Source of the DNA: JBNKDD01 sp050288085 | GTDB lineage: Bacteria; Chloroflexota; Anaerolineae; Aggregatilineales; UBA3940 | Assembly (NCBI GenBank): GCA_050288085.1 | Contig: JBNKDD010000030.1 | Span: forward strand, 1 to 32,353 | Direction of reading: 5' to 3' | Length of the DNA: 32,353 nt | Part shown: piece by piece, positions 16,728-24,306 of the stretch | Position numbering within the stretch: the first letter of the stretch is position 1 | Layout of the letters: each line of letters opens with the position of its first letter | Made by a program: the position numbers and the translations under genes | The notes under the pieces: model-generated | Told to the model about the DNA's origin: nothing | Databases searched by the model: none | Seen by the model: only the letters and a program-made list of their open reading frames with translations

Positions 16728-17351
16728 TTGAGTGACCTGCGCGCTTTTTTTGAATCCCTGGCGGAAAGATGGGACGACCGGCAGCCACCTGATCGTGCCC
16801 AGGTATTGCGGCAAATGCTGACGCCATTCGCGGCCATATTGGAGAATGCCAATACCATTCTGGAAGTAGGAACCGGCACGGGGATGCTCATTCCCCGGCT
16901 GCAAGAGAAAACACCAGCCGCCCGGCTTATCTCAATCGACCTGGCCCATGCCATGCTCGGACGTGCCCGGTATCGCAGCCCTGAAGCTTTGTTGGTTCAG
17001 GCCGATATCCACCATCTTCCGTTTGGTAGAGCAGGGCGGTTCGATCTGGTGATCTGCCACAACAGCTTCCCGCACTTCTCCGATCCGCCTGCTGCCCTGG
17101 TTGAGATAGCACGGATATTAAGTCGCGGCGGCCATCTGCTCATTTTGCACGACCTGAGCAGAGAGCGAGTCAATGCTATTCACAGCAAGGGCGGGGAAGC
17201 GATCCAGAATGATCTGCTGCCACCGGGTGAGGATTTACACCGGATGCTGGTCAATGCCGGATTTTCCGACGTTCAGGTGCAGGATACCGAGGATCATTAC
17301 GTGGCTGTTGGGCTGGTTATTCGCGGAACACAAAAAGCCGAAGGTGATTGA
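16728..17351 (+). CDS. Class I SAM-dependent methyltransferase
   Basis: 207 aa, the usual length for a small Methyltransf_11-type enzyme. Motif I is ILEVGTGTGML (44-54), the acidic residue at the end of strand beta2 is Asp71 in ISIDLAHAML, motif II has QADIHHLPF (91-99), and FDLVICHNSFPHFSDPPAAL covers the post-I strand and beyond. The fold and SAM site look complete; the substrate cannot be deduced. The start is TTG at 16728 with AAGGAG 8 nt upstream, and no in-frame ATG is better placed. It is a single-gene unit between a divergent regulator and a terminator that overlaps its stop codon. Confidence 0.88.
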   Translation: MSDLRAFFESLAERWDDRQPPDRAQVLRQMLTPFAAILENANTILEVGTGTGMLIPRLQEKTPAARLISIDLAHAMLGRARYRSPEALLVQADIHHLPFGRAGRFDLVICHNSFPHFSDPPAALVEIARILSRGGHLLILHDLSRERVNAIHSKGGEAIQNDLLPPGEDLHRMLVNAGFSDVQVQDTEDHYVAVGLVIRGTQKAEGD

Positions 17352-17364
17352 CCCTCGGCTTTTT
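17332..17364. terminator. Bidirectional terminator between methyltransferase and tRNA-Cys
   Basis: AAAAAGCCGA (17332-17341) pairs with TCGGCTTTTT (17355-17364). The methyltransferase stop codon TGA lies in the loop. The stem is flanked by A and T runs, so it can terminate the plus-strand gene and the minus-strand tRNA-Cys, whose end is only 3 nt away. Confidence 0.85.
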
Positions 17365-17366
17365 AG

Positions 17367-17437
<71 letters not shown>

Positions 17438-17453
17438 ATGTGTGTATACCTAT

Positions 17454-17482
17454 ATAATAAAAAGTTCGGGGTGACGAGTCAA
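17454..17482 (-). promoter_or_regulatory. Promoter of tRNA-Cys
   Basis: On the minus strand TTGACT (17477-17482) and TATTAT (17454-17459) are separated by exactly 17 bp. The start is expected about 10 nt before the tRNA. The -35 lies inside the loop of the terminator of the upstream tRNA-Gly. Confidence 0.7.
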
Positions 17483-17488
17483 CCCCGA
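17459..17488 (-). terminator. Terminator of tRNA-Gly
   Basis: On the minus strand TCGGGG (17483-17488) pairs with CCCCGA (17466-17471), with an inner TGA/TCA extension, followed closely by TTTTT. It overlaps the tRNA-Cys promoter. Confidence 0.7.
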
Positions 17489-17492
17489 TGAG

Positions 17493-17564
<72 letters not shown>

Positions 17565-17576
17565 AAGGTGAAGACC

Positions 17577-17605
17577 ATTATAACAAGTGACTCTGGTAGA
17601 TGCAA
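17577..17605 (-). promoter_or_regulatory. Promoter of tRNA-Gly
   Basis: On the minus strand a perfect TATAAT (17577-17582) has TTGCAT (17600-17605) 17 bp upstream. The expected start is about 6 nt before the tRNA. Confidence 0.75.
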
Positions 17606-17629
17606 GATTAAAATTCGGGAAAATGGGGT

Positions 17630-18415
17630 TCAGCCCGGCGGCCAGATGACTCCCTGCGATGCCCCGTGATTCGTCTCTGTTTCGTATAACACCTGGGCTT
17701 CCCGGCAGGCAGCGAAAACCGGGCTGCTGGCTGCGTGCACTGCCTGATCCAATTCAGGGCAGGTGGGGGATGGGGACAGGTTGATAAATGCTTCGCCAAG
17801 CTTCCAGGCACAATCTGCCGCCAGCGAGCCATGTCCCCGCTCATGCCCGATCAGGGCCGATTCGAAAGCTGCCCATTGACCCCGCAGTACCTCGTCGATG
17901 GGGTCGGCTGCCTGCCAGCGTGGAAAGCTGTAATTGACGGTGAGCAGCATCCGCAGCGACTCGGCGGCGCATCCTCCCTCGCCGCATACACAATCGTAGC
18001 GCCAATCAAACAGCGGCTCGGTCAGCGCAAACCAGTGATACCCACCTGCTGGATCGGTTGGACCGACCGTCCGCATCTCCGTGTCGATTTCCTCGGCGGT
18101 TGATCCATATATATAGTAGCGGGTGGTATTGGTAGTCGTGATCAGCGTGACGCCATCGCGGGATTCCTCGTTGTAGTTCGAGGCTTGCTCGGTGACCACC
18201 GGTCGTGGCGAGGGGGTGACCGTCGGCGGGGGGATGGTTGGTGTAGCCGGGTCAGGCTGGTTGGTGGTGAAATCAGGTACAGGCGTATGATCGTCTGAGG
18301 GTGGGGTGGGTGAATTTGTCGGCGTTGTAGGGACTGTCGATTCAGCCGGTAGGGTGCAGGCCAACCCTGAACCTAGCAGCATAATCAACCCGGCGAGAGC
18401 AGTGAATTTTCTCAT
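17630..18415 (-). CDS. DUF922-like secreted lipoprotein with HExxH
   Basis: 261 aa. A lipoprotein signal (MRKFTALAG..., lipobox GLAC, Cys20) is followed by a Pro/Thr/Ser-rich linker (about 21-75), typical of a surface-tethered protein. Residues about 90-245 resemble DUF922, a putative secreted zinc protease family: YYIYGSTAEEI, WFALTEPLFDWRY, and HERGH at 191-195, fitting HExxH. Five other cysteines (142, 144, 149, 202, 219) could form disulfides. Protease activity is predicted from the motif only, and DUF922 is not well characterised. It lies upstream of tRNA-Gly, which has its own promoter; no terminator is seen between them. Confidence 0.8.
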   Translation of the reverse strand: MRKFTALAGLIMLLGSGLACTLPAESTVPTTPTNSPTPPSDDHTPVPDFTTNQPDPATPTIPPPTVTPSPRPVVTEQASNYNEESRDGVTLITTTNTTRYYIYGSTAEEIDTEMRTVGPTDPAGGYHWFALTEPLFDWRYDCVCGEGGCAAESLRMLLTVNYSFPRWQAADPIDEVLRGQWAAFESALIGHERGHGSLAADCAWKLGEAFINLSPSPTCPELDQAVHAASSPVFAACREAQVLYETETNHGASQGVIWPPG

Positions 18416-18678
18416 TTGCTCAGTGTACCAGAGGCAACAACGTCTATCAACGCTTTCTCACATTCAATGTTTCAGAAATGGGTTGACTCAATGCAGCCAA
18501 CTATGATAGGATGTTGGGGCTGGGATCGGGAAAACTATACACTATTCCACTCTAGATTTCTTACATTCAACAACATATATTTACCCCCATAGTGCTGTGA
18601 TGCGAGGTGTTTTTCATGGGGAACTTTCGTTGGATTCGGACGAAAGGGACAGTCATTTGGACGGATCGGGAGAGGCTA

Positions 18679-19083
18679 ATGTCCAATATTGTGTTCGTGA
18701 AATCTGGGAAAGAAATAAAGCAGGCCGTCAGCCGCCGCCGGGAGCAGCTTGAAGCGAGGCTTGAGGCTCGTAGTCAGGAGCTTGATGAATTCCTGCAAGA
18801 CTCAAAGAAAGTGCGTTCATATTTAATCCGGCGTTCTGAGCTGACTCATTTTCATCGTGGTGAACGGGGGTACACACTTTATGCTAAAGAGGATATCTCC
18901 AGCGAGGAGCGTGAACGAATCGACCAGCTTTGCCGCCGAATTCTTGAGATCGAGCAGGAGCTACATCGCCTGTCGCTTATCACCACTCACCTGCGTGACG
19001 AGGATAACTTCTCGCTCAATTTCAACGAGTTGATCGGCTATGGGTTTGAGACCGGACTTGAAGGTGTAGTTGAGTTGGAATAG
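18679..19083 (+). CDS. Small coiled-coil protein of unknown function
   Basis: 134 aa from ATG 18679, which has GGGAGAGG ending 3 nt upstream; the frame is open from 18607, but the leading 24 residues look untranslated. Residues about 10-55 are highly charged heptad-like helix (REQLEARLEARSQELDEFL), and a second helix runs at about 75-100. No signal peptide, membrane segment or known motif was seen. It stands alone, with a terminator 33 nt downstream. No function is assigned. Confidence 0.65.
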   Translation: MSNIVFVKSGKEIKQAVSRRREQLEARLEARSQELDEFLQDSKKVRSYLIRRSELTHFHRGERGYTLYAKEDISSEERERIDQLCRRILEIEQELHRLSLITTHLRDEDNFSLNFNELIGYGFETGLEGVVELE

Positions 19084-19115
19084 CTGAGTTGTTTCCTGAT
19101 CCTGGCAGGTAATTG

Positions 19116-19155
19116 AAAGGGCACTCCGTCAACGGATCGGCGGGATGCCCTTTTT
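19116..19155 (+). terminator. Terminator after the coiled-coil gene
   Basis: AAAGGGCA (19116-19123) pairs with TGCCCTTT (19146-19153), followed by a T-rich run; an inner TCCGT/ACGGA hairpin lies in the loop. Confidence 0.8.
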
Positions 19156-19327
19156 ATTTCGCGGCACTGCGCTCTGAGAGGAATCCATATTCCATTCATT
19201 GTTTATGCATTTTCAGGAAGTTGATCGAAAATAGAAATTGAGCCAATTCTTCGACGAATCCCGATCCCAACCGAATATTACCGCTCCCTGCTTCGTTAGA
19301 AATAATGAAGGGATGGTAGGTAACTAA

Positions 19328-19894
19328 GTGAGTAATCCGAGTTCGGAGTTAGATAGCATCGAATTAGATTTGATCCGCCAGGCGCAGCAAGGCGACCGGC
19401 AAGCCTTCGGTACCCTGGTCCTCCGTCACCGGGAGGGGGTCATCAATGTGGTCTATCGGATGTGTGGAGACAGCTACCTGGCCGAAGACGCCGCCCAAGA
19501 GGCGTTTATCCGGGCCTGGAATAATCTCCCCAAATACCAGCCACGCTCCCCCTTTCGGAACTGGGTGTACCGGATTGCCGTCAATGTTGCACTTGATGTG
19601 CTCCGGCGGGAGAAAGAGACGGTCGATGTGGATGATCTACCACTGGCCTCACCCGGTGCAGGCCCGGAAGCTGTCATGACGGCTAAAGAACGGGCCGAAC
19701 GCGTACAGGAAGCGGTTCTCGCTTTACCTACCGCCAGCCGAACGGTATTGATCCTGCGGGAGTATGAAGGACTCTCCTACCGGGAAATTGCCGAGTCGCT
19801 GGATGTCCCAATGGGCACGGTTATGTCCCGGCTGAACTATGCACGAAAATTGCTGGCGACTACCCTGTCCGAAGATATGGAGGCGCAATTATGA
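19328..19894 (+). CDS. ECF (sigma-70 family) RNA polymerase sigma factor
   Basis: 188 aa, the usual ECF length. Region 2 (about 25-92) has LAEDAAQEAFIRAWNNL and FRNWVYRIAVNVALDVLRR. A variable linker (about 97-120) follows. Region 4 (about 128-180) has the HTH YREIAESLDVPMGTVMSRL. The start is GTG at 19328 with GGTAGG about 8-12 nt upstream. Its last 4 nt overlap the start of a zinc-finger anti-sigma factor, so the two are co-translated as a sigma/anti-sigma switch. Target promoters cannot be named from this window. Confidence 0.95.
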   Translation: MSNPSSELDSIELDLIRQAQQGDRQAFGTLVLRHREGVINVVYRMCGDSYLAEDAAQEAFIRAWNNLPKYQPRSPFRNWVYRIAVNVALDVLRREKETVDVDDLPLASPGAGPEAVMTAKERAERVQEAVLALPTASRTVLILREYEGLSYREIAESLDVPMGTVMSRLNYARKLLATTLSEDMEAQL

Positions 19895-20457
19895 ATCAAC
19901 ATGTCAGCCATTTGCTGGCCGCATATCACGATGGTGAACTGCAAGGACGACAGCTCCGCCAGGTGGAAGCCCACCTTGAGGTCTGCGAGGCTTGCCGGGT
20001 GGAACTACACAACTTACAAACCCTATCCTTCCTTTTACAAGAGTTCCCCCCGGCGGCTGATCTGACATCACCTGACCGCTTTGTCGCGCAGGTGCAGTTA
20101 CGACTGCCCAAACGCTCGGAGCTAACCATCAGGCAGAGGATGCTGAATACCGCCTGGTGGTTGGCCCCGGTCGGATTGGTAGGAGCCTGGATTTTTATCC
20201 AGACGACGGTGATTGTTACCGGGGTAGTGCTGGTGGCCCTGAATCTGGCGGGCTTTCCGGTTGCCGAGTGGCTGCCTGCTGCGCCGGGTGGATTGGGGTT
20301 AGGCAACCTGTTCAGCCTGGAATGGATGGAAAACGGCAGGCGCTTCGGATTGGGCTGGCCCCTGGCCGGAATACTGCCTCTGGCGATTGGCCTGCTGTAT
20401 CTAAGCTGGCTGGCGACCTGGTGGGCGCGCAGCCAACACGAGGGGCAAGAGAGCTAG
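19891..20457 (+). CDS. Membrane anti-sigma factor with zinc-finger (zf-HC2/ZAS) domain
   Basis: 188 aa. The N-terminal ZAS motif is HLEVCEAC (His28, Cys32, Cys35), with an upstream HDGEL. This domain binds ECF sigma factors in the cytoplasm. Hydrophobic segments lie at about 86-120 and 150-180, so it spans the membrane twice or more, with little outside the membrane. GGAGG lies 7 nt before ATG 19891. Overlap with the sigma gene supports the pairing. The signal it senses is unknown. Confidence 0.9.
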   Translation: MNQHVSHLLAAYHDGELQGRQLRQVEAHLEVCEACRVELHNLQTLSFLLQEFPPAADLTSPDRFVAQVQLRLPKRSELTIRQRMLNTAWWLAPVGLVGAWIFIQTTVIVTGVVLVALNLAGFPVAEWLPAAPGGLGLGNLFSLEWMENGRRFGLGWPLAGILPLAIGLLYLSWLATWWARSQHEGQES

Positions 20458-20482
20458 TTGTCCTGTAAATAGAAATATACGT

Positions 20483-20510
20483 GTAGGAGCAGGGTGCGCC
20501 TTGCTCTTAC
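20483..20510. repeat. REP-like palindrome, GTAGG family, copy 1
   Basis: GTAGGAGCA and TGCTCTTAC form arms with one mismatch around a GC-rich centre, in the 80-nt gap before the polytopic membrane protein. Confidence 0.55.
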
Positions 20511-20537
20511 CGAAAAGAAACTGAGGAGTAATGACCT

Positions 20538-21626
20538 ATGAATCATATGGAGATTTTGAAGCGAGCCTGGCACATGGTGACCAAATACCAGGCCTTATGG
20601 GTATTTGGTATCATCCTGGCCCTGACCACTTATTCAAGTGGTTTTCAGATGCCCAATTCGAATAACAGTTCGAGCAGCCAGAGCCAAACCGATAGTACCT
20701 CTGACCAGACTAATGATTTCCAGCAGGAGATGAAAACTGCTGTTGAAGAGTTCGAAACGATGGTCGAAGACGGTACAGTTCCTGATGAAGTCGCCGCGGT
20801 GATCGGTGTCGTTCTTGCATTGATTTGCCTGTTACTGGTTCTCTTCATCGTCTCTAGAGTGCTGCGCTGGATCGCCGAGGTGGCCTTGATCAGGATGGTC
20901 GATCAATATGAAGAAACCGGGGAGAAAGTCACCTGGAGAGCCGGGTTTAAGCTGGGCTGGTCGAAGGCCACCTGGCGGGTTTTCCTACTTAACGTATTGG
21001 TTTTCTTCCTGCCTGTTCTGGCCTTCTTTCTGCTGGCTGGGATAACGATTGTTCCTTTGAGCATTGTCTCCTACGGAGCCTGGGAAAGTGGACAAATTGG
21101 GACCGGCATCGCTACGGCAGTCGGAGCCATTGGCCTGGCTTTCTTATTCATTTTCCTGCTGTTCATATACCTGGTGGCATCCTACCTGGTTGTCAGGCTG
21201 GCCCGGCGAGTGATCGTCCTGGAAGATAAGCGGGTGGTCGAATCGGTTCGTGAAGCGATTGCCCTCATTCGCCAGAACTTCAAAGACGTAGGGATCATGT
21301 GGCTGATCATGGTGGGTGTCAGCATCGGCTATCCGGTGGTCATTGCCCCGATTGCCTTTCTGTTATTTGCAGCAGGGTTCGTGATCGGTGGCCTGTTCTT
21401 CCTGCCTATCTGGGGTGTGACCGGTCTGTTTTCCACGGACATGGTTGCCATCATTGCTGGCAGCATAGTTGGCGGGTTGGTCTTGATCCTGATCCTGGCA
21501 CTTCCCTTACTGTTCCTGGGTGGCCTGCGCCAGGTGTTCACCTCCAGCTCATGGACTCTGACCTTCCGCGAACTGCGTGCCCTGGCCGCATTGGAACTGG
21601 TACTCCCTGATGGTGATGCTGCCTGA
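20538..21626 (+). CDS. Polytopic membrane protein of unknown function
   Basis: 362 aa. Hydrophobic segments lie at about 18-35, 84-110, 146-178 (long), 190-222, 250-292 (long) and 303-332, giving six or more helices. A Ser/Gln-rich acidic stretch (about 38-75) lies between the first two and is probably a loop outside the membrane. Such proteins are often annotated as generic or DUF membrane proteins; I recognise no catalytic motif. ATG 20538 is preceded by GAGGAG at 9 nt. It lies 80 nt after the anti-sigma gene and may be in the same transcript, which suggests, without proof, a link to envelope stress. A strong terminator follows. Confidence 0.75.
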   Translation: MNHMEILKRAWHMVTKYQALWVFGIILALTTYSSGFQMPNSNNSSSSQSQTDSTSDQTNDFQQEMKTAVEEFETMVEDGTVPDEVAAVIGVVLALICLLLVLFIVSRVLRWIAEVALIRMVDQYEETGEKVTWRAGFKLGWSKATWRVFLLNVLVFFLPVLAFFLLAGITIVPLSIVSYGAWESGQIGTGIATAVGAIGLAFLFIFLLFIYLVASYLVVRLARRVIVLEDKRVVESVREAIALIRQNFKDVGIMWLIMVGVSIGYPVVIAPIAFLLFAAGFVIGGLFFLPIWGVTGLFSTDMVAIIAGSIVGGLVLILILALPLLFLGGLRQVFTSSSWTLTFRELRALAALELVLPDGDAA

Positions 21627-21645
21627 TACCTACCTATCTTCCTTC

Positions 21646-21689
21646 CCCCCGCCACCGCTATAAATAGCGAGGGCGGGGGCCCTTTTTTT
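21646..21689 (+). terminator. Strong terminator after the polytopic membrane protein
   Basis: CCCCCGCC (21646-21653) pairs with GGCGGGGG (21672-21679), an inner CGCTAT/ATAGCG stem extends it, and seven T follow. It isolates the sigma-factor unit from the carbamoyltransferase cluster. Confidence 0.92.
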
Positions 21690-21715
21690 ATTATTAAGCA
21701 GTCTCTTTAAAACTA

Positions 21716-21744
21716 TTGTCAAACCTTGTTTGCTGTGATAACAT
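21716..21744 (+). promoter_or_regulatory. Candidate distal promoter of the catabolic cluster
   Basis: TTGTCA (21716-21721) and TAACAT (21739-21744) are spaced by 17 bp, with an upstream TG that would make an extended -10. If used, the transcript carries about 415 nt of leader including all the hairpins. Confidence 0.4.
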
Positions 21745-21892
21745 AGACAACAGCCGATCAAGGTCGCCACAGGATGGACTTGTGGTGGCGCTAGGTATCC
21801 TCACCTGGCGAAAAGTGCCTTCGATTTTAGGACATACAAAGAGAATCATGGTAAGATGGATGCACCTTCATCATAAGATGAATCGTTAAGCA

Positions 21893-21934
21893 CCATTGCG
21901 ACTCAACCCTCCATCACGGGTCTGAGTGCAATGG
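21893..21934 (+). promoter_or_regulatory. Long leader hairpin
   Basis: CCATTGC/GCAATGG (7 bp), ACTCA/TGAGT (5 bp) and ACCC/GGGT (4 bp) stack with single-base bulges at 21900 and 21922 and an 8-nt loop. No T-run follows, so it is not a simple terminator. A smaller TTCATC-ATAA-GATGAA hairpin lies just upstream at 21867-21882. Confidence 0.5.
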
Positions 21935-22016
21935 CATTTGATGTTTCCATATTGGCGCTACATTTTTAGGAGTTAGGCAGTTATCAGTGAGACTGGAAAA
22001 GAAATTTGGAAAAGAG

Positions 22017-22046
22017 TTGATCATTCTCAACCAAATTTTCTATTTT
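22017..22046 (+). promoter_or_regulatory. Candidate proximal promoter of the catabolic cluster
   Basis: TTGATC (22017-22022) and TATTTT (22041-22046) are spaced by 18 bp. The -35 lies within the left arm of the inverted repeat; the right arm falls about 20 nt past the predicted start. Moderate match only. Confidence 0.3.
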
Positions 22047-22080
22047 TTGAGTACAATTTTGCCCGGTTTTGAGAATGATC
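22019..22080. promoter_or_regulatory. 12-bp inverted repeat, possible operator pair
   Basis: GATCATTCTCAA (22019-22030) and its exact complement (22069-22080) are separated by 38 nt, 87 nt before the first carbamoyltransferase start. This could be two regulator half-sites or the stem of an RNA hairpin. Confidence 0.5.
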
Positions 22081-22167
22081 TTTCTCAGACCACTAACCAC
22101 ACGACTTGAACTGCACAAGTCCTAACCTTGCTAAACGAACTTCAATATTTGATCAGGAGAAAATACA

Positions 22168-23124
22168 ATGCGTAGTTTTGCAGGACGTGACATTCTTTCA
22201 CTTAAGGAATTTGACCGGCACGAGTATTTCCAATGCTTCCGGATCGCCGAATACCTGGAGCCTTATGCCCGTGATCGCCGGAATGGGGACCTGTTAAGCC
22301 ACAAGACACTGGTAACCGCCTTCTATCAACCCAGCACCCGCACCCGTCTGGCAACCGAGGCCGCGATGCACCGGCTGGGTGGTCATGTGACCGGCTTCTC
22401 CGACGCCAAGATGACCCGCGCCGGGGACTTCTACCAGGAAGGCATCCAGGATACCGTCAAGATGCTCGAATATTACGGCGACGTGATCGCGATGCGTCAC
22501 TTCCAGCAGGGCGCGCCCCATGAGGCCGCCTATCACGCCAGCGTCCCGGTGATCAACTGCGGCGACGGCTGGGGCGAACACCCCACCCAGGTACTCACCG
22601 ACATGTTCACCATCTGGCGTGAGCGTGGCAAGAACCTCGACGGCCTGACCTGGGTTCTGATCGGCGATATGCGGATGCGCACCATGCACAGCATCAGCTA
22701 TGCCCTGAGCAAGTTTGACACCCAGGTTTATGTCATTGCTCCTGATGACATGTATTTCCTGCCCGAATTTGCCGAAGAAGTCACCGACATGGGCCTGCGC
22801 TGGGAGCGCAAGGAACACATCGAGCAGGTGATCGGCGAAGCCGACGTGGTCTACATGGAGCCGGTGGTTCAGCCTGACTACACCAAGTCACGTCAGGAAG
22901 CCACTGACGATAAGGGCCTGACCCCTGCCAATTACCAGGTGACCAAGAAACTGCTGTTTGAAAAAGCGAAGTCAGATGCTATTGTCCTGCACTCCCTGCC
23001 TCGCCAGGATGAGCTGACCATGGATGTAGACAACACCCGCCACCAACGTTACTGGGTGGAAGCCTACAACGGCGTCCTGATGCGTATGTCGCTGCTCGCC
23101 CAGATTTTGGGGGCGATTGAATAG
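22168..23124 (+). CDS. Aspartate-carbamoyltransferase-family protein of uncertain substrate
   Basis: 318 aa, ATCase length. The carbamoyl-phosphate motifs are intact: YQPSTRTR (STRTR 56-60), HPTQ (138-141), and HSLPRQDELTMDVD near the C-terminus. By eye alignment with E. coli PyrB, two features of aspartate use are missing. The 80s loop reads DAKMTRAGDFYQEG where PyrB has Ser80 and Lys84, and YMEPVV stands where PyrB has YMTRVQ with Arg229. The enzyme may therefore carbamoylate, or phosphorolyse, something other than aspartate. No pyrI, pyrC or other pyrimidine gene is near; a knotted carbamoyltransferase and carbamate kinase follow, which favours a catabolic role. AGGAG lies 8 nt before ATG 22168. 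A divergent true PyrB remains possible. Confidence 0.85.
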   Translation: MRSFAGRDILSLKEFDRHEYFQCFRIAEYLEPYARDRRNGDLLSHKTLVTAFYQPSTRTRLATEAAMHRLGGHVTGFSDAKMTRAGDFYQEGIQDTVKMLEYYGDVIAMRHFQQGAPHEAAYHASVPVINCGDGWGEHPTQVLTDMFTIWRERGKNLDGLTWVLIGDMRMRTMHSISYALSKFDTQVYVIAPDDMYFLPEFAEEVTDMGLRWERKEHIEQVIGEADVVYMEPVVQPDYTKSRQEATDDKGLTPANYQVTKKLLFEKAKSDAIVLHSLPRQDELTMDVDNTRHQRYWVEAYNGVLMRMSLLAQILGAIE

Positions 23125-23136
23125 ATTGATTGAAAT

Positions 23137-23166
23137 GGGCGGGTGGCGAGAAAATCGCGCCCGCCC
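23137..23166 (+). other. GC-rich hairpin after the first carbamoyltransferase
   Basis: GGGCGGG (23137-23143) pairs with CCCGCCC (23160-23166), with inner CGA/TCG. No T-run follows, so it more likely marks RNA processing or 3' stabilisation than termination. Confidence 0.5.
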
Positions 23167-23198
23167 TCAATGAATCAGCCGGTAATTAATAACGAAAT

Positions 23199-23280
23199 GT
23201 AGGGATAGGATATTGGCAATCTCCGCATACTGCCCCAAGACCTACAGCTGTTGGAAGACGTCCACTATCTCGCTCCTACA
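23199..23280. repeat. GTAGG-family repeat, degenerate pair
   Basis: TGTAGG (23199) on the plus strand and TGTAGGAGCGAGATAG read on the minus strand (23265-23280) bracket the gap between the two carbamoyltransferases. The inner part is not palindromic, so this is a decayed or composite element. Confidence 0.4.
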
Positions 23281-23316
23281 AAAAACATTTGAAATTATCA
23301 AAAGAGGTGTTACCCC

Positions 23317-24297
23317 ATGCAAACCTATTTAGCAGGCCGTGACATGATCACGACCCAGGAATGGACAAAAGACGAACTTGACACCGTTTTTGACGTAGCC
23401 TTTGACCTGAAGCGTAAGCGGGCCCTGGGCGAGTCTCACGCGCTGCTGCGTGACAAAGTCCTGGCGATGTTGTTCTTCTTCTCCAGCACCCGCACCCGTG
23501 TCAGTTTTGAGGCGGGCATGGCCCAGCTTGGTGGCCACGCTGAATTCATCGACAGCACCACCACCCAGATCAAGCACGGTGACACCGGCAAAGAGATCGG
23601 TGAGATCATCGGGCGGTACTGCGACGGGATCGCGATCCGCCAGTGTGACTGGGAAGTTGGAAATGCCTACATTCGCGGCGTTGCCGAGCACAGCCGTTCA
23701 CCGGTGCTCAATATGCAGTGCGACTGGTTCCACCCCTTCCAGGCAATTGCCGACATGATGACCCTGTTTGAAAAGCTGGGCGATGTGCGCGGCAAGACCC
23801 TCAACGTATCTTATGCTTATGCCTCCAGCTACCAGAAGCCGATGTCGGCTCCGCAGAGTTTAATGCTGCTGGCGAGCCGTTATGGAATGAATGTCCGCCT
23901 GACCCGTCCACCGGAGTTTAAGATCATGCCGGAGATCGTCGATCAGACCAAGGAAAACGCCCGGAAGTCCGGCGGCTCCTTTGAAATCCTGGACGACTTC
24001 GACGCCGGTTTTAAGGATGCGGACGCAATCTATGCTAAAGCCTGGGGCGCGATGCTGACCACCACCGATAACGAAGAATCGGCTCAGATCGGTTCACAAT
24101 ACACCGATTGGATCACCGACGCACGGCGTATGTCGATGACCCGCAACGGCGAAGGTCTGTATATGCACCCGCTGCCTGCCGATCGCAACATTGAAGTGAC
24201 CGACGAAGTGATCGACGGGCCGTTCAGTGTGGTTTATGACGAGGCGGAAAACCGTCTACACGGACAAAAGGCGGTGATGGCGCTCACCATGCGGTAG
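23317..24297 (+). CDS. Knotted-type carbamoyltransferase (YgeW/SOTCase/AOTCase-like)
   Basis: 326 aa. The carbamoyl-phosphate motif is FFFSSTRTRVSFEAG (STRTR 57-61). The second motif is HPFQ (139-142) in place of HPTQ or HPCQ. AKAWG (240-244) and HPLPADRNIEVTDEVID (from 284), with ENRLHGQKAV near the end, resemble the knotted transcarbamylases: N-acetyl- and N-succinyl-ornithine types and E. coli YgeW. HPLP replaces the HCLP usual in ornithine types. With carbamate kinase next downstream, the likely direction is phosphorolysis of a carbamoyl compound to carbamoyl phosphate. Which compound is unknown; a ureido intermediate of purine or amino-acid breakdown is inference. GAGGTG lies 7 nt before ATG 23317. 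It has low similarity to the preceding gene outside family motifs. Confidence 0.87.
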   Translation: MQTYLAGRDMITTQEWTKDELDTVFDVAFDLKRKRALGESHALLRDKVLAMLFFFSSTRTRVSFEAGMAQLGGHAEFIDSTTTQIKHGDTGKEIGEIIGRYCDGIAIRQCDWEVGNAYIRGVAEHSRSPVLNMQCDWFHPFQAIADMMTLFEKLGDVRGKTLNVSYAYASSYQKPMSAPQSLMLLASRYGMNVRLTRPPEFKIMPEIVDQTKENARKSGGSFEILDDFDAGFKDADAIYAKAWGAMLTTTDNEESAQIGSQYTDWITDARRMSMTRNGEGLYMHPLPADRNIEVTDEVIDGPFSVVYDEAENRLHGQKAVMALTMR

Positions 24298-24306
24298 CGT
24301 TTGGTA

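Larger units (their letters stand above)
21690..22167 (+). other. 478-nt structured leader upstream of the catabolic cluster
   Basis: No gene is supported here. It contains two candidate promoters, three hairpins (21765-21790, 21867-21882, 21893-21934) and a 12-bp inverted repeat (22019-22030/22069-22080). It matches no riboswitch family I can recognise by eye. Confidence 0.5.
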
